From: Symsagittifera roscoffensis
Taxonomy: Eukaryota > Xenacoelomorpha > Acoela > Convolutidae
Assembly: GCF_963678635.1 (NCBI RefSeq)
Contig: NC_087066.1
Location: 49,843,581 to 49,907,580, forward strand
Direction: 5' to 3'
Length of the DNA: 64,000 nucleotides
Below are positions 32,470 to 41,744 of the stretch, piece after piece (position 1 is the stretch's first letter; every line of letters begins with the position of its first letter). The position numbers and the translations under genes were made by a program. The notes beneath the pieces were generated by a model. It was not told the origin of the DNA, did no database searches, and worked only from the letters and a program-made list of their open reading frames with translations.

Positions 32470-32844
32470 ATGGTTGCTCAAAATTCATCTGATTTCCCTA
32501 TTTTTTGAGGACATGCAAGACAGCGTGGAAGAGGTTTTGGAGCTCTTGCACAATATCTTGGGAGAACTGCAATCCCTTTTATTAAAAAGTATATGGTCCA
32601 AGCTGCGAAAAGATTTGGGGCAGATTTGTTTGAAATCGCTGCTCCAGAGATTGGGGAAGTTGTTAGTGGACGTAGAAAACTCAAAACATTTGCAAAAGAT
32701 GTGGGAACAAAAACAGTTCGGAAACAATTGGGATGTGGAAAAAAGAAATCTAAGCGTAGAACTGCTAGAACCAGATCCATTTCTCGAAAAAGTAGATCAA
32801 AAAACAGTCGCTCTCGCAAAGACATTTTTGACAATATAAAATGA
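32470..32844 (+). pseudogene. Adenovirus pX-like basic virion protein
   Basis: A short protein whose position between penton and hexon is typical of the pX-like core or membrane-active protein of adintoviruses and Polintons. Starting at 32,470, the frame has an in-frame TGA at 32,506-32,508. It then shows a Gly/Arg-rich part (ARQRGRGFGALAQYLG), an amphipathic region, and a very basic tail (KKKSKRRTARTRSISRKSRSK). The stop codon at 32,842-32,844 overlaps the hexon ATG (ATGA arrangement). The overlapping minus-strand frames are shadows. Confidence 0.75.
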
Positions 32845-34147
32845 GTGTAAACCAAAGTCATTTTCGGTACGGGGTTTTTACAAATTCTTCATTGGAGATT
32901 TTTGATAAAGTCCCAGTTTTGGAAACAATTATGTCATCTTACACACAAGAAGTATTCCCCAGTAATTCTTTGGATGAAAGCAGTATTGAGTTTGATATTG
33001 AAACGGATCGTAATATCTACTTGGATATGCGTGATACCCATCTTAGCTTAAAGCTTCAACTATTCAAGGGAAGATTGTTTGATGCTTCCAAAAAAGAAAA
33101 AGCAGAACATAAAGCAAAATCGGAGGAAGATTCAGATAAGGAACCACAAACTTACTTAACTTATGTAAACAATCTACTACATTCTCTATTCTCCAACTGT
33201 AAAATTTATTTTAACAATACAATGGTTTACAATGCCAATGGGTTATATCCTCATAAGGCACAGATATCGAACGAATTCAACTCGTCAGCAGTGAGCAATA
33301 AAGGAATACTTGCTTGTCATGGATACAGTTTTGTAGAATATCCTGATGAATTTGATATGCATCCATTCACTGACAGAGCAAATTCCTTGGGAACAGGGAT
33401 AACTTTTTCATTCTATGGGAGGCTCGCCATTGATTTGTTTACTTGCGAAAAATTGTTGCTACCAAAAACCAAAGTTCGAATTAAACTTAGTCGAGCTAGA
33501 CCTAAATTTTACATGTTATCTGATAATTCAAATGTCGGTCTGAAAATTGTTGATTGTTCGTTGTTTACTAGAAGACTTTTAGTCGCTGAACCTAATCATC
33601 AATACTTGCAATGGAACCTGCTCAATATAATTACATGGAAACTATAGCAAGAATCTTTATCATTCTATCTCGTCAAAACCAATTCATACAAGAAAATATA
33701 TTCAATAACGCTCCAATAAGAAGAGTAGCTGTTGCAATGAATACAAATTCAGCTGTTGCAGGATCTTTTCATAAAAACCCTTTCAGCTATCAGCAATTTC
33801 ATTTAAGAGAACTTAGATTTATTCGGGGTGGAAGAGCAATTGTTTCATTAGATACAACTTCTCCTTGTCGACCTTATGTTACAACAATGAAAGCAATGCA
33901 TTTTAACGAAGATTTCCCAGCTCTTCCTATGGAAGATTTTCAAAATCACTATATTCTAGTTTTTGACTTGACTTCACTACAGGATGCAGCTGAACAGTTG
34001 CATTATCCAGAACTTAGTGGAGAAAACTTGAGATTAGAAATGTTTTTCCAGTTTCCCTTGGAGCAAGTAACGGAAGTGATAGTCTTGGGAGAAAGACTAT
34101 CAAATGTTCAAATTGACAAATTCGGAACAGTTGCTAAAAATGTTTAG
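32841..34147 (+). pseudogene. Polinton major capsid (hexon-like, double jelly roll)
   Basis: The main shell protein, of the family often annotated in animals as F54H12.2-like. The first frame (32,841-33,647) has SIEFDIETDRNIYLDMRDT, NCKIYFNNTMVYNANGLYPHKA and KLSRARPKFYMLSDN. A frameshift near 33,600-33,615 shifts reading to 33,611-34,147, which has SRQNQFIQENIFNNAPIRRVAV, YVTTMKAMHFNEDFP, HYPELSGENLRLEMFF and VIVLGERLSNVQIDKFG. Together about 430 residues, close to the family length. A short acidic insertion (EHKAKSEEDSDKEPQ) lies in the first domain, probably a surface loop. It is one indel away from being a complete frame. Confidence 0.93.
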
Positions 34148-34501
34148 TTTTTTTGAGTTTTCGTGTTCTTTCAAAAATGTTGTAATTTTTTTGGGACTTT
34201 TCATTGTTATTGTCTCTGTACTATCTATTTTGTTTTTCTTCAGACCTAAATCTCCAGACAAAGCAGATAATGAATGCTGTTTAATTGAAAATCCAAGAAA
34301 ATTCTTCAACCGAGACTGTGAACCAGTGTTCAATAACCTTTGTCCAGTTCATAAGTTTTGTGTATGGGACTTTGTTGATTCAATACCTAAATGCGAGTAA
34401 GTCAATAACTTTAGGTTTTTCCACCCTAAATTACAATATCAAACTTTCTAATTCTTTGTTTTAGATGTAAATCAGCTGCAAACAGTTGCAAAGATGGATA
34501 A
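34140..34501 (+). CDS. Spliced Cys-rich single-pass membrane protein
   Basis: The ATG at 34,140 overlaps the hexon end by 8 bp. A strong hydrophobic segment (NVVIFLGLFIVIVSVLSILFFF, about residues 14-35) is followed by a Cys-rich part (NECCLIENP, NRDCEPVFNNLCPVHKFCVWDF). The frame then meets a perfect donor GTAAGT at 34,397 and, after a pyrimidine-rich stretch, an acceptor TTTTAG ending at 34,464. Splicing this 68-base intron adds 11 codons with two more cysteines and ends at 34,499-34,501. Without splicing, the frame ends at 34,400. The position before the protease suggests a virion or envelope-type membrane protein. No inactivating lesion is seen. Confidence 0.6.
34397..34464 (+). other. 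68-bp GT-AG intron
   Basis: Donor gcga|gtaagtcaat, acceptor ctttgttttag|atgt. Splicing keeps frame and adds two cysteines. The exon 2 end (taa at 34,499-34,501) overlaps the protease ATG at 34,495. Confidence 0.6.
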
Positions 34502-34890
34502 TTTTTCACTTCTGCAAATTCTTGAAAGAATTCCTGAACTCAGGTTTAAGTACATGGGATCTTACCCTCTGATAAAGTACCTCAACTGACAAAAAACTCA
34601 TTTGCAATTGTTAACTCAGCTCCAAGCAATGATGGAGGGGAACACTGGATCATGATAGCTCGATTGGACAAAACTTACTATTTTGCTGATTCTTTGGGTC
34701 GAAAAAGAACAGCTTATTTCTTTCTAACAAAAAATATCGGCGAATGGTTCCTCGAAAGCTACAAAAAACTGTTAATTTGTGTGGATTTTACGCAATTTAT
34801 TCAGCATTTCTTCTTTTTAAATTCTATCAGACAAACTTGAATAATATTCATGATGTGCATGTTTTGAATTTTACAAGTAATTTTATGTAA
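34495..34890 (+). pseudogene. Adenain-like cysteine protease with two frameshifts
   Basis: The maturation protease of the adenovirus/Polinton type (C5 peptidase). It starts at 34,495 (MDNFSLLQILERIPELRF). A first frameshift lies near 34,565-34,570. The new frame holds FAIVNSAP, the catalytic His in GGEHWIMIARLD and the acidic partner in YFADSLGR. A second shift near 34,750-34,770 returns to the starting frame, which carries the catalytic Cys in CGFYAIYS (TGT at 34,780-34,782) and ends at 34,888-34,890. All three catalytic residues survive, but in different frames, so the gene is inactive as it stands. Confidence 0.88.
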
Positions 34891-35015
34891 ATGTGTAACT
34901 TTTTTATTTGTAAGTGTAAATTATGGCAGTAAGGTTACTATACGATGCAGTGATTTATATATTTTCATTGTAATTTAATTTTTTTCTGAAAAACTTGACT
35001 TTTCGAACTTTTCGA

Positions 35016-36526
35016 TTTTCCAGATAAATAACAGTTATTGATCCCAAATTTTGTTTTTTTTTTGCTTGAATAGTTTACTGTAGCAACTAAACAAGGGAGC
35101 CTTGAGGAAGACATTCACAATTTTTATTGTAATAACCAGACGGTATCAGTTCTAATTTCATCTCTGCCAGCAAACTGTTCGTTCAATTGATACTATTTTC
35201 CTCCTAAATTCTCCAGTTCTGACTAAACTTTCTTGAAAGTGTGTTCAATAGCAAAAACATGTATTAAACAGAAAGCAGGAATAACCTTAAAACATAGAAA
35301 AATTCAACGGAAAATCATGAAAAGTATGTTGCAGAAGCAACAGAGAGATAATCATCAGTTATGAAGAAGATTTTGTTGAATTTGAGCCAATATCGAATGA
35401 ACTTTTAAGAAACATTTATCCCATTTTACACAATTTTAGCAATAAACTGTTCATTTTTATCAATAATCTGAAATTTCCAATTTTTAACATGAAAAATTTC
35501 TCATAAGTTGTAATTTTTGTACAAATTTGGGTAATTCAATGAGAAAAAAATGAGGAGGAGTTTAATCATGGAGTTTGATATAGAAACTTCATGGAATATT
35601 GCTCTTAATGTTCATTTGAATTGAGGTTCCTGTTAAAATGCTCCCTGAACTGGACAAAAAAACCAGTTAATAAACAAAATAAAATATTCAAAATAGTAAA
35701 AACTTTGGGTAAATTTGATTAATTTTTACTTTACCTTCTCAAAAATTACGATTAATTTCACTGTTTTCCGAAACTTTCAATATTGGTTCTGCTATTATGA
35801 GCTTTCTTTTTAGTGTTAGAGCATCGTATTTTTTTTTCATTCAAAATTTTGTATCTTTGTCTCAACATAATACCAATTAAAATACAGTCTTAGCTTATTT
35901 TTAAAATCTATACTTAAAAGTATGTTTAAAATTAGATCAAAAGCAGCAATACATTATCCAAAATTATGAAATTTCTGCATTTTTTTCCAAATACTTGAAA
36001 TTTTTGCAATTTTTTCCAAATATTCGAAATTTTTGCAATTTTTTCCAAATACTTGAAAATTTTTGCATTTTTTTTCTCAAAAAATTTGATTTTTGCCGAA
36101 GTCTCTGTAGTCTTCAATTAGATAGAAAGTAAGATTATCTAATAAATTAGGTTAAATAATAGTTAATCTTATCGTGTTTTGATTTTTTTTGAAAATGTTT
36201 TCAAGAAAATTCCAAGTTTTTGCACAAAAACTCTTACCATTGACTTACCAAGCACCAAAAAATTAAATACATAACCTTAATTCTACAATCTACACGAAAT
36301 TAATTGTTCCCATTTAGGTAACGCGCGCCAAAAACTTTGCGAAAAAAATAAACATTTCCACACAAAAACCAAAAAAAATACGTTTTTCTTACCATTACCA
36401 TCACACTGAAACCTTACCATTGGTATTCCCTATCCTAATACATTGTAGACTCTATACCCAATCTTAACACATAGCATGGCGGACCGGAAATTTATAACGT
36501 ATCTTAATACATGCGGTCCGCCATGC
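35016..36526 (-). repeat. Polinton right terminal inverted repeat
   Basis: Reverse complement of 19,796-21,301 with few differences. The outer end carries its own short inverted repeat: gcatggcggaccg (36,474-36,486) against cggtccgccatgc (36,514-36,526), a 13-bp stem at the very tip. Confidence 0.92.
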
Positions 36527-36527
36527 A

Positions 36528-36548
36528 CCCCCCCCCCCCCCCCCCCCC
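36528..36548. repeat. Run of 21 C residues at the element boundary
   Basis: Directly follows the right end of the Polinton after a single A. No such run exists at the left end. It may be a real insertion scar, a spreading homopolymer or an assembly artefact. Confidence 0.95.
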
Positions 36549-36660
36549 ACGTAACCTCCAACATCTACTACTGATCCCCTCGACTTCACGATACGTTTTT
36601 TTTCGCTCTTAACTAGGTTAAAAAATTAAATCATGTTTTTCCCTTCCGGCTCCTAGATAA

Positions 36661-36716
36661 GGGCATAGCTTAGAGCATCCGCTCGGCACAGGGTGCTTGG
36701 TTAACGGGTCTGCCCA
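36661..36716 (+). pseudogene. tRNA-like segment, copy 2
   Basis: gggcatagcttagagcatcc ... ggtctgccc. The ends gggca and tgccc can pair. It is better preserved than the copy at 15,491, but still too short for a full cloverleaf. Probably a tRNA-derived part of the repeat family. Confidence 0.35.
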
Positions 36717-38253
36717 TTAGCATGTTAAAAAAATAACACACAAGACCGCCATTAAAAAAATATGTAACATTAGCCCGGAAGTACATACTGAAGGAAAATA
36801 AAGCTTGGTTTTAAAACGACTGCCTAGCGCCTAAAAACAGCTTCACATGCTTTTAACCGTCTCTACCCAAGCCAGTTCAATGTGTGGTCCATTAATATCA
36901 AATCGACAGAGTCGTAACATCTTAAAGGCTATGGGCCAGACCGGGCAAATTAACATAGCTACATGCAAAAATAGTGAACTCATGGCTGGGTCTCAGTATC
37001 CCCAGACCACGAGGTCACTCTTAAAAACAGGGCTGATAATTAATTATCACATTATTATTATTTTTGTTTAGTAGATAAAACTCATCATATCCATCGGATA
37101 TTGATCAAGCCTTTCCCACAACTTCTAGCTTCTCATGTTCTGAAAAGTGAATTAGATGTTAAATAAATTCAGCTCAAGGCATTTTGGGAAGCTAAAAGTT
37201 GTTAAAATTAAGTATTTACTGCCTTTCCCAACTGCTCCAAATAACAATACGTTGCTGACTTGCTTTTCAAGCCATTCTGGTCGAATGTCAAAAAAGTTAG
37301 GATGTCTTTTAACCTATTTGTTGCGAAAAAAATTTATGAAGTAAAAGTGTTATGTTCAATGTTTGTGCCTGTTTGTCGAGCGCCCTTTGAGGTATTTTGG
37401 AGAAGGTCTGTCAAGTAGGTACTCTGTCTGGAGGAAGGAGTTCCTGGCCTGGCGAGTCTGGTGGCGCGCCGCTGGAGCTTCTGAGCTTGCTTGAGATTGT
37501 TTTTTATATGCGAGTTTTAGAGATATTATAGTTTTCTTTAAATTGATTTTGTATTTTTTTTTTCATTTATAAAATGCAACCCTGTGATTATGGTAGTTGT
37601 CCCCTAGTGTCCACTCCATTTCCGTTTGTAAGCCTTACGCCGCGCCGTTATGATGAGGAAAAACAACAAAGAGTGTACAAGCGAAGAGTGATTAAAACCC
37701 TACAGATTTTTATTTTGCTATAACATATAACTCTTAGCGGCTCTAGGAAGATCCGATGGTTTCAACATCCTATCTGTGTCAAAAAGAAATCTTTCCAAAA
37801 ATTCTTCAATTGGTAATCAATTAGCTTTAGCAAGTTATATAAATACAGCCATTTCTAATGCTCGAGTACTTCAAGAGCGTACCTAAGGACTCGCGGGTTC
37901 CCTTGGCAGAAATTTTTTCGGATAAACTGAATGACTTTTTTTACAAGGCAGAAAGTTTTATTCATTGTCAGCGTTTTCTGACGTCCTTCTTGTTTTTTCA
38001 TTAACACTCAAAAGAAGCGGTCGTAAGTAAACGATAGCTATCAGCTCTTCAATTCTTAAAAAAAACAGGAAGCAACATTTTTTTACTGCCTGAACCCCTT
38101 ACCGAAAAGTCAAGCCCACCCCAGACAGATTTCGAACAGAGTTTAAAGCTCAACAGCAGCAAACTCAATGAGGGAACTATGAAAGGAGGGATAACGCTGG
38201 CTGACCGCTTCAAATGACAAGACCGCACCTTTACGTGTCCTAACTATGAGAAA

Positions 38254-38544
38254 TTGGTATCTAGGCACCCAAAAAGAGCTGATTTAAAAACCGGGAAAAC
38301 CCAGAAAAGGTCGATGGCTTTTTTTGTATTTGAGTTTGAGATTACATTTATGATTTTTCCAAATAGTTCGGGAGCCGCTCAGGATAAGCCTATACCCCAA
38401 GTTTTTAAATACCTTATTGGTTATTCGTTCGACAATGAGTGGCTCAATTTCTTGAAAAAGTTCCTAAACCATATGGGAGAAGATAAAAAACCCGAACAGT
38501 TAAGACCTTTCCTTTTTTTGGAGCAAAATTTATCGGCCTCATAA
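38254..38544 (+). CDS. Second open frame of the repeat family
   Basis: 96 codons: a basic start (SRHPKRADLKTGKTQKR) and a helical end (WLNFLKKFLNHMGEDKKPEQLRPFLF). Degenerate copies lie at about 17,815-18,100, 19,200-19,480 and 39,460-39,750. It follows the gag-like frame in the family and may be part of the same polyprotein. Function unknown. Confidence 0.35.
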   Translation: MVSRHPKRADLKTGKTQKRSMAFFVFEFEITFMIFPNSSGAAQDKPIPQVFKYLIGYSFDNEWLNFLKKFLNHMGEDKKPEQLRPFLFLEQNLSAS

Positions 38545-39999
38545 AAAAGATGGAGGCTTGCTACCGTTTGTCATCAGCAGCACGCTCAATGCATCGCGTC
38601 CTAATGCGCGGGAAGCAAGACTCCCGTAGAACGGGGGGATTTTCAGGGAGGATGTGGTACCGAGGAGCTGAAATTGCTGCTAATTTCTTTCAATTGCTTA
38701 ACAGAGAAACTCTGCTGAATCACGTTTTCCCAACCAATCGGAGTTGTTTAAATGTAGTTTCTACCAGCGACTTGAACTTTGACATACTTTTCTTCCTCCA
38801 ACATAATATCTTCCTCCAACAAAAGTGTGATCACTGTTGTTTTTCCTCCAACAAAAGTATGATGAGGAAAAACAACAAAGAGTGTACAAGCGAAGAGTGA
38901 TTAAAACCCTACTGATTTTTATTTTGCTATAACATGTAACTCTTAGCGGCTCTAAGAAGATCCGATGGTTTCAACATCCTATGTGTGTCAAAATGAAATC
39001 TTTCAAAAATTCTTCAATTGGTAACCAATTAGCTTCAAAAAATTATGTAAATACAGCCATTTCTAATGTTCGAGTACTTCAAGAGCGTACCTAAGGACTC
39101 GCGGGTTCCCTTGGCAGATAGTCTTTCGGATAAACTGAATGAATTTTTCTACAAGGCAGAACATTTTATTCATTGTCAGCGTTTTCTGACGTACTTCTTT
39201 TTTTTCAATAAAACTCAAAAAACCGATCGTAAGCAAACAGCAGCTATCAGCTCTTCAATACACAAAAAAAAACAGAAACCAACATTTTTTTACTGCCTGA
39301 ACCCCTTACCGAAGAGTCAAGCCCACCCTAGACAGATCTCGATCAGAGATTAAAATCATCAGCAGCAAACTCAATGAGGGAACTATAAATGGAGGGATAA
39401 CGCTGGCTGACCGCTTCAAATGACAAGACCGCACCTTTTCGTGTCCTAACTATAAGAAATTGGTATCTAGGCACCCGGAAAGAGCTGATTTAAAAACCGG
39501 GAAAATCCGGAAAAGGTCGATAGCTTTTTTGTATATGAGTTTGAGATTACATTTATAATTTTTCCAAATGGTTCGGGAGCCGCTCAGGATAAGATTATAC
39601 CCCAAGTTTTTAAATACCTTATTGTTAGTTCATTCGACAATGAGGGGCTCAATTTCTTGAAAAAGTTCCTAAACGATATGGGAGAAGATAAAAAACCCAA
39701 ACAGCAAAGAACTTTCCTTTTTTTGGAGCAAAATTTATCGCCCTCATAAAAAAGATGGAGGCTTGCTACCGTTTGCCATCACCAACACGCTCAATGCATC
39801 ACGTCCTAATGCGCGGGAAGCAAGGCTCTCGTAGAACGGGGGGATTTTCAGGAAGGATGTGGTACCGAGGAGCTGAAATTGCTGCTAATTTCTTTCAATT
39901 GCTTAACAGAGAAACTCTGCTGAATCACGTTTTCCGAACCAACCGGAGTTGTTTAAATGTAATTTCTACCAGCGACTTGAACTTCGATATACTTTTCTT

Positions 40000-40050
40000 C
40001 CTCCGACATAATGTCTTCCTCCAACATAAATGTGATCATTATGTCGGAGG
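40000..40050. repeat. Perfect 14-bp inverted repeat
   Basis: cctccgacataatg (40,000-40,013) pairs with cattatgtcggagg (40,037-40,050), loop 23 bases. It marks where the repeat-family sequence gives way to a unique insert (40,050-40,880). Confidence 0.85.
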
Positions 40051-40880
40051 AAAAAACACAACAAGGTGACCTTGAGGCTCAACCGCTGTTTGCTGAAGCA
40101 TTACAGGCGCTAATAAAAAAAAATTTTGAATCCAAAAAGAATCCTTGGTTTTATGATGATAGAAACCTAGCCGACGACTGTGTTTTTTTAGTACTCCAAG
40201 ATCATAAAAACATGCTGAATTAGGAAAAAGCCAAGGGCTTAAGCTTAAATTCAAGAAAATGTTAGCTTTATTTTCTAGGAAAAAAGTTGGTTAGGGTGTG
40301 TCTTCCGGATGCCTACTATCTTAACCTGCTTTTCTAGCCTCAGCAGTAGGAGCAAAAACCAATGGTAGGAGCAAATTGCCTCAGCAGTAGGAAAAAATTG
40401 TGAAACACACAGATGCGTTTGCGGAAAATAATGTAACCGGAGATGAACGGCATGAAATATCTTGTCTGCAAAGTTTGAAGAGATTCTCTTGGCATTCAAA
40501 TTTGATTGCCCATTTTAAACAAAGTTTCGCCTCCACTCATACTTCTTCTGTCTGTTTTAGAGCAACAGAACTTCCGCAGGACAGATCAGAAGCGACCAGA
40601 CGGTTTAATGATCGTCCCATGGGACGTTGTAGGCAGCTCCTGTGGTATGTAACTGTAGTTGACACCGTAGACCCTAGTAGAAAAAGCGCAGGCTCGGTTT
40701 GTAGCCTCGGAACGGCGTAGGCCAGGTGGAACATCGGAAATCTGACAAATAAAGAGACTTAATTAAGAATGGTATTTTTTCAACCGGTTGCTGTTGAATT
40801 TCAGGGTTGCCGCCAGATCTAGCACAAAGAATTTTCTAACAAAAAAAATTTGCAAGAGCTTGAGCACAAGTACCGAGTAA
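40051..40880. other. Unique insert inside the right repeat block
   Basis: Two plus-strand open stretches (40,011-40,223 and 40,400-40,720), neither with a recognised motif. Not found elsewhere in the window. Confidence 0.3.
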
Positions 40881-41744
40881 CTCTGTCAAGTAGTTACTCT
40901 GTCTGGAGGAAGGAATTCCTGGCCTGGGGAGTCTGGTGGCTCGCCGCTGGAGCTTCTGAGCTTGGTTGAGATTGTTCTTTATATGCGAGTTTTAGAGATT
41001 TTATAGTTTTTTTCAAATTGATTTTCTAATTTTTTTTTTCATTTATAAAATGCAACCCTGTGATTATAGTAGTTGTCCCCTTGTGTCCCCTCTATTTCCG
41101 TTTGTAAGCCTAACGCCGCGCCGTTATGTTGAGGAAAAACAACAAAGAGTGTACAAGCGAAGAGTGATTAAAACCCTACTGATTTTTATTTTGCTATAAC
41201 ATCTAACTCTTAGCGGCTCTAAGAAGATCCGATGGTTTCATTATCCTATGTGTGTCAAAAGGAAATCCTTCAAAAATTCTTCAATTGGTAATCCATTAGC
41301 TTTAAAAAATTATGTAAATACAGCCATTTCTAAAGTTCGAGTACTTCAGGAGCGTACCTAAGGACTCGCGGGTTCCCTTGGCAGATAGTCTTTCGGATAA
41401 ACTGAATGAATTTTTCTACAATGCAGAACATTTTATTCATTGTCAGCGTTTTCTGACGTCCTTCTTGTTTTTTCATTATAACTCAAAAGAAACGGTTGTA
41501 AGCAAACGGCAGCTATCAGCTCTTCAATACACAAAAAAAAGAGAAACCAACATTTTTTTACTGTCTGAACCCCTTACCGAAGAGTCAAGCCCACCCTAGA
41601 CATATCTCGAACAGAGACTAAAGCTCATCAGCAGCAAACTCAATGAGGGAACTATAAAAGGATGGATAACGCTGGCTGACCGCTTCAAATGACAAGACCG
41701 CACCTTTTCGTGTCCTAACTAAGGGAAATGGGTATCCCTTACGC

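Larger units (their letters stand above)
19796..36526 (+). mobile_element. Polinton/Maverick (adintovirus-like) element
   Basis: A 16.7-kb element bounded by inverted repeats of about 1.5 kb. It encodes the Polinton hallmark set: retroviral-type integrase, packaging ATPase, adenain-like cysteine protease, double-jelly-roll major capsid, penton, pX-like basic protein, and a fragment of the zinc-finger amino terminus of the DNA polymerase. Recognition is by protein motifs and gene order. The DNA polymerase body is missing and most recognised plus-strand genes contain stops or frameshifts, so the copy cannot move or make particles on its own. No 6-bp target duplication is visible: the left flank ends tctttc, the right flank begins accccc. 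Confidence 0.93.
36573..41740. mobile_element. Fragmented unclassified repeat family, right block
   Basis: Continues with type B sequence (gatcccctcgacttcacgat at 36,573 matches 15,406). At least three copies follow one another: 36,573-38,870, 38,870-40,020 and 40,880-41,740, in the same orientation as the left block. The gag-like frame recurs at about 37,900-38,230, 39,066-39,430 and 41,378-41,700. A second frame of the family (MVSRHPKRADLKTGKTQKRS ... KPEQLRPFLFLEQNLSAS) is open at 38,254-38,544. The element class is not clear from motifs. Confidence 0.7.

Noticed and set aside
31922-32508. TGA recoding as an explanation for in-frame stops
   Set aside because: Neighbouring genes are broken by TAA and by frameshifts as well, so decay or sequence error is simpler.
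32478-32861. Overlapping minus-strand frames in the pX region and a third plus-strand frame
   Set aside because: Shadows of the pX-like gene; the plus frame with the basic tail and ATGA overlap to the hexon fits the known gene order.
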